Positions 35,764-44,640 of a stretch of DNA of 64,000 bases are shown piece after piece. Source of the stretch: an uncultured Clostridia bacterium (GTDB lineage: Bacteria; Bacillota; Clostridia; TANB77; CAG-508); assembly GCA_934129785.1 (NCBI GenBank), contig CAKOWW010000004.1, positions 36,103 to 100,102 on the forward strand. Direction: 5' to 3'. Position 1 is the first letter of the stretch; each line of letters begins with the position of its first letter. The translations under genes were made by a program, and so were the position numbers. Under the pieces are notes generated by a model. That model was not told the DNA's origin. It saw only the letters and a list, made by a program, of their open reading frames with translations, and did not search any database.

Positions 35764-36664
35764 TATAATTTCCTCCCTCTTTATATGTAACATACTCTAT
35801 CTTTTCTTTCTTTGTTTTCTTTCTTAACTTTTTTAAAGATTTTAATTCTTTTAATCTATCATAATTTGAAAATTTAGTCTTATGTTTAATAAATTTCCAA
35901 TAAAAACCAGGGTGTGTCATTACTTGTATAATATCATCTCTTTTGAATTTGGTCAACTGATTATATAATATTTCTGTTTCTCTAAAATACCCATACATTG
36001 TTCCTATAAAAGTTATTGTGTCTTTTTTACAATTTTTTTTACACATATAGTTATTTAAATACATATCATATTTAATAAAATAATCAAATTTTCTTTTTAT
36101 TAGTTCCTCATTTACTTTATCATATTTATTATATTCTTCAAAATATATATTACTTTCTATTATTGTTTTATCAAATAATTCTAAATCTTCATATGGTATC
36201 CTCAAATGTATTTTATTTTTTAAAGCTATCTCTTCAAATATCCTTGAAATCTTATGATTGAAAATATTACAATGATTATGACCATCTATATGTTCTGGAA
36301 AAAAATCAAAACTTAATTTAAATTTATCTATCTGGTTCTGAATTTCTTTTTGAATTTTTTCTATATCAACAGTATCAAGTATTGCATTTTTCCAAAACGA
36401 ATGTTTTGCTTTGTTATAATTATAATCTACCATGCACAAATCTTTCATTTCATAATTTAATAAAGGGTCGTCTGTTAGATTGATATGAATACCAACACTA
36501 GCTTTTTTTCTCATTAATTTTATCATACTCTTTCTTAATATTCCTATTTTTCCAGTTACTATCACACTCACACTTGAAATATAACCTCTTAAAACTCCAT
36601 ATAAAATTCCAAAATCTCTATCTATGTCAATTCCAAAATCATCAGCATTTATTATTATTTTCAT
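35753..36664 (-). CDS. YdjC/ChbG-family carbohydrate deacetylase
   Basis: The family removes an acetyl group from N-acetylated sugars such as chitooligosaccharides. The metal site is visible: NADDFG near the start, GIHINLTDDP, and HIDGHNH. Length is 303 residues. The 3' end overlaps metG, carrying the latter's ribosome site. In this locus with UDP-HexNAc-type enzymes, a role in removing acetyl from a sugar of the product is plausible but inferred. Confidence 0.85.
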   Translation of the reverse strand: MKIIINADDFGIDIDRDFGILYGVLRGYISSVSVIVTGKIGILRKSMIKLMRKKASVGIHINLTDDPLLNYEMKDLCMVDYNYNKAKHSFWKNAILDTVDIEKIQKEIQNQIDKFKLSFDFFPEHIDGHNHCNIFNHKISRIFEEIALKNKIHLRIPYEDLELFDKTIIESNIYFEEYNKYDKVNEELIKRKFDYFIKYDMYLNNYMCKKNCKKDTITFIGTMYGYFRETEILYNQLTKFKRDDIIQVMTHPGFYWKFIKHKTKFSNYDRLKELKSLKKLRKKTKKEKIEYVTYKEGGNYIGK

Positions 36665-36700
36665 TTTCTTCTCCTAATATTTACTTTCTTTTAAATAACT

Positions 36701-36731
36701 TTATAGGATACCCAAAATGAGTATCCTATAA
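36701..36731. terminator. Hairpin between the ligase and deacetylase genes
   Basis: TTATAGGATAC, nine-base loop, GTATCCTATAA: a perfect 11-pair stem. The minus-strand tail AAAGTTATTT is a poor T run, so it may be an attenuator inside the operon rather than a full terminator. Confidence 0.6.
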
Positions 36732-36748
36732 GCAACTGCATATTAATT

Positions 36749-37984
36749 CTATCTAAATTTCGGATTTTGGCTAGAGTAAAACTTCTTACCTTCACCTGGT
36801 TTAGTTTCAACTTTTTCGCAATAATACCAACATCCATTTATAGGAAAATAGTCTGCTGGCAATAAAGGTAAATACTTATCTCTTACATAATCCCTAACTC
36901 TTTTTTCAAAGTCTTTTGGATTTAACCCAAACTTTTTGGAAACTGTTTTTATAATAGGACTTAATAAGTATTCTCCTAATTTGAAATCATACATATAAGA
37001 TGCTCTATACTTAAATTCACGAGAATTTTCATCATAGCATCTAAACGGATATGTATCCCAAGAAAAAGGAATACCAATATGTTTTGCTAAAGTAAAATCT
37101 CTATCAACATCTTCCATGTCTTTGATCACAAGTCTAGTAATTTGAAAGTTTGTGTCAATTTCGTACATACAGTTTTGACTATGCAATTCAGGTCTCAAGG
37201 CACAGTTTAAATTTAACCCCCAGTAAGCATCAACTGTAATTTTCAAAACATTCCATAAATATTGACTAGGATCTTTTTTACTAATTTCAATGAATTGATT
37301 TATAAGTTTCTCATCCAATGGATTTTTTGTATCAATGGAAAAAAGAGAAAATGCGGGAATAATCGCTACATCAAAATCAGTGTTAGGATACGGATTGAAT
37401 TCTCTAAAAATTGTCCCCCATTCAAAAATATCCTCGCAATTTAATTGGCTTACCTTCATAGAAGTTTCAGGTAAAAACGCAAAACAATTTGGCAGTTTTT
37501 TCATATCAATATACTGTTTTATTTTGTTACTAGTTTCAATGCTTCCATAGCCAGCAATATAGGATATGTCTCTTGTGCATCTGCCAATTTTTGAAACGTC
37601 ATATGTAAGCTTTAAGAAACCTTTTCTGAAGCCATCTAAGATAAGCATCGTTCTTCCACTAGCTGTAGGACTAACAAGAATTTTAGATTGTTTCAATAAT
37701 CTTCCTGCTTTTATTAATTCCCGAGATTGAACAGAATCAGGATGAGCATAGTTTTTCCCTGTTGTAAATAATTCGTTTTCCTCTCCTCTAACAAATGTTT
37801 TGCAATCATTATCGCAAAATTCTAATAAATAAAAACTTTCCTTTCCTGTAAATGGATTTGTTTCATATGAAGTTGTATGAACAGTTGTAAATCCACTAGG
37901 CGAACCTTCATTTACATATCTTTCCATATAAACATACATTTCCATTCGATTGTCAAAAATAGTATTTGCTTTCATGCTGTTCAC
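36749..37984 (-). CDS. IucA/IucC-like (NIS synthetase-type) ligase, shortened
   Basis: Weak but repeated similarity to NRPS-independent siderophore synthetases, which join carboxylates to amines with ATP. The blocks seen are AHPDSVQSREL, SPTASGRTML (compare PTxSxRT), LRPELHSQNCMY (compare E-x-H-x-QN) and DVDRDF. It has 411 residues, against about 600 in typical members, so part of the fold is missing or different. The Arg in SRELI (residue 88) is encoded by CGG (37721-37723) followed by GAA, and the zero frame is open on both sides. This is the one clear in-frame CGG in the window that is not a shift site. That, and its place in the island, suggests recent transfer. Confidence 0.55.
   Translation of the reverse strand: MNSMKANTIFDNRMEMYVYMERYVNEGSPSGFTTVHTTSYETNPFTGKESFYLLEFCDNDCKTFVRGEENELFTTGKNYAHPDSVQSRELIKAGRLLKQSKILVSPTASGRTMLILDGFRKGFLKLTYDVSKIGRCTRDISYIAGYGSIETSNKIKQYIDMKKLPNCFAFLPETSMKVSQLNCEDIFEWGTIFREFNPYPNTDFDVAIIPAFSLFSIDTKNPLDEKLINQFIEISKKDPSQYLWNVLKITVDAYWGLNLNCALRPELHSQNCMYEIDTNFQITRLVIKDMEDVDRDFTLAKHIGIPFSWDTYPFRCYDENSREFKYRASYMYDFKLGEYLLSPIIKTVSKKFGLNPKDFEKRVRDYVRDKYLPLLPADYFPINGCWYYCEKVETKPGEGKKFYSSQNPKFR
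37720..37723 (-). other. In-frame CGGG without frame change
   Basis: The minus strand reads CAA TCT CGG GAA TTA. A +1 shift would give GGG AAT TAA and end the protein. This is the counter-example to the rule seen elsewhere; the base after CGG is G here, unlike the seven shift sites. Confidence 0.85.
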
Positions 37985-38111
37985 TCCTTATATATGCAAT
38001 TTGTTTACAAAGCTAAAATATTTAATTTTGTTTAATCAACATTTATTGATTACCATTATATTACCTTTTTATGTAAATGTCAATATAAGAATTCTCATTT
38101 TATGTCTGTAT

Positions 38112-38795
38112 CTAATCATTCAACACTTTTGTTATAAATTCATTTTTCTCAAAACTTATTTGATAAGCATTTGATTTATCCTCATTTTTTATTATTTTAT
38201 ATTCACCATCAATAAATGCTAGTGCTACATCATTATCCAAGGCTATTCCTTCTATATTATATTTTTTTATATTATTAAAAAATTGTTGTTTTTTTTCATT
38301 TGATTTTTCGTCATAATGAACACAATTTATTTTAGGTATAAAATCTAATCCTTCAATTAACTCGTAATTGTATTTAAACCAACAATAACTACCTGCACTC
38401 ATTCCAGCTAATATAATGCCTTTCTCATATGCTTTTCTGAGAATTTTGTCTATTCCTTTTTCTTTCCATTTATCCAACATAAATTGTGTTTTCCCACAAC
38501 CAACATATATTATATCTGAATTTAATATTTTTTCCTCAATTTCTTTATTTGAAATATTGCTGTTTAATATCAATAAATTACTAACATTTCCTCCTAATTT
38601 TTCATAAGCTATTTTAAAACTATCGTAATAATCTTCTCTTTCTTTTGAAGCTGTGCCTATGAATAAAACTTTTGGATGTTCTTTTTTTGAAAGTAATATT
38701 ATTTCTTTATCCACTCTTCGGGGTTCATAAGGCAAAAATATATTATCTTTATTTTTTATTCCTGTCAGTCCACCTATACAAATAATCGCTTTCAT
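38112..38795 (-). CDS. Peptidase E-like (S51 family) protein
   Basis: The S51 family includes dipeptidase E and cyanophycinase. The nucleophile motif GMSAGSYCW has the expected Ser, and LFIGTAS and YVGCGKTQFML match earlier strands. Length is 227 residues. The ATG at 38795 follows GGGAAGGTGAAGAC, and the upstream gene stops at 38800, so they are adjacent in one operon. In a biosynthetic locus such an enzyme might trim a peptide, but this is inferred. Confidence 0.8.
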   Translation of the reverse strand: MKAIICIGGLTGIKNKDNIFLPYEPRRVDKEIILLSKKEHPKVLFIGTASKEREDYYDSFKIAYEKLGGNVSNLLILNSNISNKEIEEKILNSDIIYVGCGKTQFMLDKWKEKGIDKILRKAYEKGIILAGMSAGSYCWFKYNYELIEGLDFIPKINCVHYDEKSNEKKQQFFNNIKKYNIEGIALDNDVALAFIDGEYKIIKNEDKSNAYQISFEKNEFITKVLND

Positions 38796-38799
38796 GTCT

Positions 38800-39894
38800 T
38801 CACCTTCCCTCACTTATTTTTTCAATTTCATCAGCCAAGTAAGTTATTGTATCTGTTTTTTCAACTAAATTTGGACATTTTTTAATGTTTTCTTTATATT
38901 TTTTTATATTATGTAAAAATTCAGTTAGATTTTCATAAGTAATTACATTAGACGAATACCCAACTTCATTTTCTTTAATAAATTTTGCACAATAATTCTG
39001 ATCAAACGAAGGTAATGGTATAGCAAAAAATGGAACTCCACAATAAAATGCCTCTGATATAAGAGTATGACCTGCTGTACTAATTACACAATAACAATTT
39101 CCTAAATTTTTAACAAAATCCTCTCTATCATTCTTTCTAATTTCCACATTTCCTTTATCAAGGTTCAAATTATAATGTTCTGAAGAAAAAATAAGAAATT
39201 TATAATCCTCAAATTTATTAAATATTTCTATTATCTCTTCCATTTTTTGTTCAATAGGTATATCTATAAACTTAGAGAAATATACAATAACTGTTTTAGT
39301 ATTAATGTTATCCTTTTTTACTATTTTTAAATCTTCTCTTATAATAGGATACAAAATTTCAACATTTGGTGGTAATAAATCTTTTGAAATTTTATAAAAA
39401 GATACAGAATATTTTTTTTCTGATTTTGGAAAAAATAATTTCAGCCTTCTTTTCTCTTCAACACATGAAAAGCCATTAATTTCATCTTCTTTCATGTAAA
39501 TAAATTTACTATGTTGATCAACATTTATTAACGGTTTATTTAACTTATATGAAATCCTTGCTACAACAGGTTCATAGTCACTAATACATAAATCTGGAAT
39601 AAATCCATCTTTAATCAATTTTCTAAATATTTTTCGGTTCTTTATTACACCAGGTATAAATTTGAAAATATTTCTTTTTATACAATCTATCCAATTAATT
39701 TTTTCGCCTTTAAATAAAATTATAGGAACATATACATTATATGTTTTTAAGTTTGTTTTTTTAAAGAAATCTACCCCTTCATTATATGTAAGTATTCTTA
39801 CTTCATGACCTCTCTTAATTAATTCTTTACTTATTTCAAATTGTCTTATACAATGACCTTTACCTATCCCACAAACTCCAATTAAAATTTTCAT
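38800..39894 (-). CDS. GT-B type glycosyltransferase (MJ1255/VC2487-like)
   Basis: The glycine-rich N terminus GVCGIGKGHCIRQFEISKEL is typical of the family related to UDP-GlcNAc transferases. The C-terminal donor-binding region is STAGHTLISEAFYCGVPFF followed by FDQNYCAKFI. Length is 364 residues, no membrane helix. The donor could be a UDP-sugar made by the two enzymes upstream in the operon. The acceptor is unknown. Confidence 0.8.
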   Translation of the reverse strand: MKILIGVCGIGKGHCIRQFEISKELIKRGHEVRILTYNEGVDFFKKTNLKTYNVYVPIILFKGEKINWIDCIKRNIFKFIPGVIKNRKIFRKLIKDGFIPDLCISDYEPVVARISYKLNKPLINVDQHSKFIYMKEDEINGFSCVEEKRRLKLFFPKSEKKYSVSFYKISKDLLPPNVEILYPIIREDLKIVKKDNINTKTVIVYFSKFIDIPIEQKMEEIIEIFNKFEDYKFLIFSSEHYNLNLDKGNVEIRKNDREDFVKNLGNCYCVISTAGHTLISEAFYCGVPFFAIPLPSFDQNYCAKFIKENEVGYSSNVITYENLTEFLHNIKKYKENIKKCPNLVEKTDTITYLADEIEKISEGR

Positions 39895-39911
39895 AATAAT
39901 CTCCTTAAATA

Positions 39912-41015
39912 TTATTTATTAAATTTCCTCTTTATTTCTTCATCGTTAAAAACAAGAGTATATGACATATTCATTGGGCATTCTCTACAGAAATCCATTT
40001 TTTCTTTTCTAAAATTTTTCCATTCATCTGACTTCCATAAACTTTCTATATCCTTATCCAGAATATTTCCAATTATTTTTTCTCTATTATACTCTACTGC
40101 ATTACATGGTAATACCATTCCATCCCCTTCTATTATCATAAAAGAGCTTGGTATATCACATTTTTTCTTTATATTGTCATCAGGCCAATATAATCCATTC
40201 TCAAAATTTTCTATATTGTTAAATTGAGTATTAAACATATCCTGCAATTGTTGCACATTAAATTCTTTTAATTTATTCTCTATATTTAGATTTTTAATTT
40301 TTCTTACTAAATCTGGCACATAATTTTCCTTAAAATCTTTAATTTCATCTTTATTAAGTAAAAATAGCTTATTTTTAGAATCCGCCTCTATCATATCAAT
40401 ACTCAACATATCAGCATCTAAAGTCCTAGATAATTCTATCATATCGCCTACTTTTTTATAATTATGCTTTGATAAAACCATCCTTATATTCAATTTAAAT
40501 GGAATTCCTAAATCTTTACATTGTTTTATTTGCTTTGTAGCTCTATCGAATAATCCTGGTAATCTCCTTAATTCATCATGTTCTTTTGCATCAGGTGAAT
40601 CAATAGATAAATTTACAATTAGTAAACCTGCATCCACTAATTCTTTGAATTTCTCCTTCGTTAAAAGCCATCCATTAGTATTCAAGGATGCTTTTAATCC
40701 ATTCTTTGTTATTAATTCAATTAATTTAACAATGTCTTTATAAATTAATGGTTCCCCACCACTTACGCATATTTGATGTGTTCCTAATTTTTTTAATTTT
40801 TTAAATAGTTCATTATATTCATCAATAGTTAATACTCTTTCTCTTGTAAATTTTTTACTTCTTGGATTGCAATGCAAGCAATTTGCAACACAATTCAATG
40901 TCGGTTTTATAGCTACCAAAGATGGAATTTCATCACAATTATAAAAAGTTCCTTCTTCAAAATATTTTTTTGTATAATCTGTGTAATAATATTTAGCTTT
41001 ATAATTTATTTCCAT
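39912..41015 (-). CDS. Radical SAM/SPASM-type protein
   Basis: A 367-residue radical SAM enzyme. The cluster motif is CVANCLHC (CxxxCxxC, about residues 37-44), with SGGEP near 79 and the usual strand LSIDSPD. The C-terminal region has cysteines in a SPASM-like arrangement (CDIPSSF, LPCNAVEY, CRECPMN), so auxiliary clusters are likely. Such enzymes often modify peptides or alcohols. A decayed second radical SAM gene lies 3 kb upstream in the same operon. Confidence 0.85.
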   Translation of the reverse strand: MEINYKAKYYYTDYTKKYFEEGTFYNCDEIPSLVAIKPTLNCVANCLHCNPRSKKFTRERVLTIDEYNELFKKLKKLGTHQICVSGGEPLIYKDIVKLIELITKNGLKASLNTNGWLLTKEKFKELVDAGLLIVNLSIDSPDAKEHDELRRLPGLFDRATKQIKQCKDLGIPFKLNIRMVLSKHNYKKVGDMIELSRTLDADMLSIDMIEADSKNKLFLLNKDEIKDFKENYVPDLVRKIKNLNIENKLKEFNVQQLQDMFNTQFNNIENFENGLYWPDDNIKKKCDIPSSFMIIEGDGMVLPCNAVEYNREKIIGNILDKDIESLWKSDEWKNFRKEKMDFCRECPMNMSYTLVFNDEEIKRKFNK

Positions 41016-41083
41016 TTAAATTTCATTCCTTTCTCACTTTTATCCAAAATACATATAGTAATAAAATATTTTAATCTTTTTTG

Positions 41084-42064
41084 CTAAACATTTAAATTTA
41101 AATGTTTTACATACCAATCAACCGTTTTTTCTAGTCCTTCTTCTATTTTATACTGTGGTTTATATCCTAATTTCAATTTTGTTTCACTAATATCTGCTAA
41201 TGAATTTTTTATATCCCCTTTTCTTTCTGGTCCATATTTTACATTTGTTTCTCTTTTTAAAATTTTACTTAACATTTTATATAATTGATTGACAGATGTA
41301 TTCTCACCACATGCCACATTAAATACTTTACCATTAGCACTATCAGGTGAAAAGCATGCCTTCAGATTCGCATCTATCACATTATCTATATATGTAAAAT
41401 CTCTACTTTGCTCTCCATTTCCATTAATAAGAATTTCTTTATTTTCTAATATTGCTTTAATAAATTTAGGTATTACAGCTGAATATTCTGAATAAGGATT
41501 TTGTTTTCTTCCAAAAACATTAAAATATCTCAATCCAATAGTATTTAATCCATACAAATGATAATATAATTTTCCTAATTCTTCATCAACTTTTTTACTA
41601 AGTGCATAAGGAGATAAGACATTTCCGTCATTACCTACTACTTTAATATCATCGTCATTATCGCCATAAACAGAAGCAGAAGATGCAAAAACAAACTTTT
41701 TCACATTATTAACATAAGCAGACTGCATCATATTATGAGTTCCAACTATATTATTATGTGTATAATCTAATGGTTGATTAATAGATTTGGGTACAGATCC
41801 CCATGCAGCTTCATGAAATACAAAATCAATATCTTTACATATTGAATCACACGACGAATAGTCACAAATATCGCCTTCAACAAACTCGAATTTCTCATTT
41901 TTTATTAATTCTATTATGTTTTCTTTCCTACCATTTGAAAAATTATCTATTCCTCTTACTTTGAAACCTAATTCAAGACATCTTTCTGCAATATTAGCCC
42001 CAATAAAACCAGCAACCCCTGTTACTAATATAAACTTTTCTTTATTTGAACTTATAGTCTCCAT
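41084..42064 (-). CDS. NAD-dependent UDP-sugar 4-epimerase (TviC/WbpP-like)
   Basis: An extended SDR enzyme with the Rossmann motif GVAGFIGANIAE, catalytic Tyr-Lys in YALSK and the sugar-binding ARG-like region FGRKQNPYSEYSAVIP. Length is 326 residues. It overlaps the dehydrogenase gene upstream by 13 bases. The pair resembles TviB/TviC and WbpA/WbpP, which make UDP-hexosaminuronic acids. The exact substrate is inferred. Confidence 0.88.
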   Translation of the reverse strand: METISSNKEKFILVTGVAGFIGANIAERCLELGFKVRGIDNFSNGRKENIIELIKNEKFEFVEGDICDYSSCDSICKDIDFVFHEAAWGSVPKSINQPLDYTHNNIVGTHNMMQSAYVNNVKKFVFASSASVYGDNDDDIKVVGNDGNVLSPYALSKKVDEELGKLYYHLYGLNTIGLRYFNVFGRKQNPYSEYSAVIPKFIKAILENKEILINGNGEQSRDFTYIDNVIDANLKACFSPDSANGKVFNVACGENTSVNQLYKMLSKILKRETNVKYGPERKGDIKNSLADISETKLKLGYKPQYKIEEGLEKTVDWYVKHLNLNV

Positions 42065-43332
42065 ACTTTAAAACCTCTTTCTATTAGCTTTTCTTTTTCA
42101 TAAATAGAATGTAAATCAAATATTATTTTATTTGTATTACCTTCTTCATATAAATTTTCTATATCTTTCATTTCTAAATTATAATATTTTTCGTGTTTAA
42201 CTGCAAAAACAACCGCATCAACCTTTGGTATTTCATTGTCTAAACTTAAATGATACATTTTTTTCAATTCTTCATTATCAACATTATAATCTTCTATAAA
42301 TACATTAACGCCATTTTCTTTTAGTCTGTTCACCATATCGATTACTTTAGAATTCCTTATATCAGGAATATTCTCTTTAAAGGTTAATCCTTTTATTAGC
42401 ACTTTAGCTTTTTCCAATTCAATATTATTCTTTAGCAATTCTTGTTTCAAATTTTCTGCTATATATTCAGCCATAGAATCATTTACACTTCTTGCTGTTA
42501 ATATAACTTTAGCATTAAAATTCATTTCTTTGGCTTTACTTGCTAAATAATATGGATCTACACTAATACAATGTCCTCCAACCAGGCCAGGTTTAAAATT
42601 TAAAAAATTCCATTTGGTTGAAGCAGCCTTTAATACTTCTTGTGTATCAATATTCATGCAATGAAATATTTTTGAAATTTCATTAATAAAAGCTATATTT
42701 ATATCTCTTTGTGTATTTTCAATTATTTTTGATGCTTCTGCAACTTTTATAGACGAAACTTTTACTATCTGCGATTTTATACATTTAGCATATAAATTCG
42801 CAATATTTTCTGTTACACTTTCTGTTGAACCAGAGACTATTTTTGCTATATTTTCAAATTTATAGCGACTATCCCCAGGGTTTATTCTTTCTGGAGAATA
42901 TCCAACAAAGAAATCAATATTTAACTTCATTTTTGCAGTTTTTTCAATTATTGGAACACATATTTCTTCTGTTGTACCTGGATATACTGTCGATTCATAA
43001 ACCACAGTTGCTCCTTTTTTTATATTCCTTGCAACCATTTCCGAAGCATTTATTATGTATTTTAAATCTGGTTCATTATTTTCATTTATAGGTGTTGGAA
43101 CTGTAACAATTATATAGTCTGCCTTATTTATATCTTTCTCGTTTGTTGTGAAATTTAATTTAGTTTCTTCTAGCTCTCTTTTCACTACAGTTTTTGTTAT
43201 ATCTATTCCATTTTTATATTTATTTATTTTTTCTTTATTTATATCAAATCCATAAGTTTCAAACTTTTTAGCAAATGAAATTGAAATTGGCAAACCTACA
43301 TATCCAAGTCCAACAACCATTATCTTAATCAT
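42052..43332 (-). CDS. Nucleotide-sugar dehydrogenase (UDP-HexNAc type)
   Basis: It oxidises C6 of a UDP-sugar twice to a uronic acid using NAD. Visible are GLGYVGLPISISFAKKF, TVPTPI, YESTVYPGTTEE, and the catalytic-Cys motif GGHCISVDPYYL, in the form typical of UDP-N-acetyl-mannosamine/glucosamine dehydrogenases (WbpA/TviB) rather than plain UDP-glucose enzymes. Length is 426 residues, normal. It is coupled to the epimerase. Confidence 0.9.
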   Translation of the reverse strand: MIKIMVVGLGYVGLPISISFAKKFETYGFDINKEKINKYKNGIDITKTVVKRELEETKLNFTTNEKDINKADYIIVTVPTPINENNEPDLKYIINASEMVARNIKKGATVVYESTVYPGTTEEICVPIIEKTAKMKLNIDFFVGYSPERINPGDSRYKFENIAKIVSGSTESVTENIANLYAKCIKSQIVKVSSIKVAEASKIIENTQRDINIAFINEISKIFHCMNIDTQEVLKAASTKWNFLNFKPGLVGGHCISVDPYYLASKAKEMNFNAKVILTARSVNDSMAEYIAENLKQELLKNNIELEKAKVLIKGLTFKENIPDIRNSKVIDMVNRLKENGVNVFIEDYNVDNEELKKMYHLSLDNEIPKVDAVVFAVKHEKYYNLEMKDIENLYEEGNTNKIIFDLHSIYEKEKLIERGFKVWRL

Positions 43333-43347
43333 CTTAACTACTCCCTT

Positions 43348-43926
43348 TTAATTTTTGTTCTCATCAATATATCTATAAATTTCAGCCCAATTACTAACTT
43401 CTTTTAAATGTCTTCCCTCTTGCAATATTCTATTATCCTTTGCTCTAAAATAAATAGTATTAATATTATTATTACTTAAATCTTCACATACGTCAGCATA
43501 ATCATCTATCATATAATCAATTTTTTCTTCTTTGCAAATTTTTACTTTATCTGAAGCATTCCAATATATTTTATCAAACTTTATATTAGCATCTTCTAAT
43601 TGTTTTTTTGCAATTTCTATCATTTCCATTCCAGCAAAGTCCCCCCTTGCTGTTATTATTATTATTCTATTATTCTCTTTTAATTTTGCTATAATCTCTT
43701 GTGCAAACGGTATTACTTGGCTTTCTTTGGCTACTTTTATAAAAGTTTCTTTTATAAATCTTTGAACCTCATCGTTATCCCAATCATATCTTCTCCATAC
43801 TTTTATTTCATCTTTTTTCTTTATATCTTTTTTATTATATACTTCAGAATTATACCATTCAGAATAGACTCTTATTCTATCTTGAAAATCTAGTATAACT
43901 CCATCAATATCAATTCCTATATTCAT
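43348..43926 (-). CDS. HAD-type phosphatase, 5'-nucleotidase-like
   Basis: A 192-residue HAD phosphatase. The nucleophile motif is IGIDIDGVILD, with motif II IIITARGD and motif IV YMIDDYAD. This arrangement is like NT5C-type deoxynucleotidases and related island-borne HADs. The ATG at 43926 is chosen because AAAGGATG precedes it; the ATG at 43935 overlaps that site. Its substrate in the pathway may be a sugar or cofactor phosphate; not determinable here. Confidence 0.78.
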   Translation of the reverse strand: MNIGIDIDGVILDFQDRIRVYSEWYNSEVYNKKDIKKKDEIKVWRRYDWDNDEVQRFIKETFIKVAKESQVIPFAQEIIAKLKENNRIIIITARGDFAGMEMIEIAKKQLEDANIKFDKIYWNASDKVKICKEEKIDYMIDDYADVCEDLSNNNINTIYFRAKDNRILQEGRHLKEVSNWAEIYRYIDENKN

Positions 43927-43931
43927 TTCAA

Positions 43932-44177
43932 TCATCCTTTTTTATTTTTTACATAGATAACTAGACAAACTAATTCCTTATCTTTTTTTGCATTAGCATA
44001 TTCAAATCTAATATTTAGATTACTGTCCTTAATATCTTTCGTCATATCATATAAAATATCCTCATAATTAAAATCTTTTGTCCAAAGTTCCAAATTATTC
44101 TTTGACCTTCCCAAAGGTGTAATCATGTATATTCTGATTGTTTGTGGATTAATATCTTCTTTAATTAGAAGTTTCAT
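43932..44177 (-). CDS. Unrecognised 81-residue protein
   Basis: No family is recognised. The sequence MKLLIKEDINPQTIRIYMIT with GRSKNNLELWTKDFNYEDI and ELVCLVIYVKNKKG suggests a small alpha/beta protein. AGGAATTA precedes the ATG, and it ends six bases before the HAD gene start, so it is an operon member. It has no cysteine-rich or precursor-peptide look, but a short peptide partner of the radical SAM enzyme cannot be excluded. Confidence 0.55.
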   Translation of the reverse strand: MKLLIKEDINPQTIRIYMITPLGRSKNNLELWTKDFNYEDILYDMTKDIKDSNLNIRFEYANAKKDKELVCLVIYVKNKKG

Positions 44178-44239
44178 TAATTCCTATACTTTATTTTTGT
44201 TATTTTCTGATATAAGCATTACTATATTAAATCTTAATT

Positions 44240-44640
44240 GAAATATTTTTTATTGAATTAATTGTTTTATTCAAATAATTTTTATACTCATTCTCGCTTA
44301 TTCCTAAATATCTTGTGTATATACACTGATACTAGAAGTATCAGTAATCTTTTTTAGTATTTCTATCTTTACACCTATTAATAATAAACAATTAGTTAAA
44401 AAGTCTATTTGAAAGCCTTTATTTTTGGCATAATTCATATATTCAAAAATCTTTTTATTCTTCAAAGGTTCTCCATCATCAAATGTAATTTTCTTAACGT
44501 CAAAATCTGCTAACTTGTTTATCGCTAAGTATTTTTCTTTGTCAGTTAATTCATTATCATTTTTCTCCCCAACTTACAAAACAATGCTTACATCTAAAAT
44601 CACATTTATTTGTTATTAAAAACATTATTTTTCCATTTCA
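44240..44640 (-). pseudogene. Decayed radical SAM gene
   Basis: The minus strand begins MFLITNKCDFRCKHCFVSWGE, with an intact CxxxCxxC cluster motif, then is broken by a frame change in a GGGGAGAAAAA run (about 44562-44573). Another frame gives ELTDKEKYLAINKLADFDV and GEPLKNKKIFEYMNYAKNKG. A second frame break follows near SVYT, after which LGISENEYKNYLNK can be read. Neither break involves CGG; both look like ordinary indels. Hence this is a true pseudogene and a useful contrast to the CGG sites. It fills most of the gap at 44178-44637. Confidence 0.75.
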
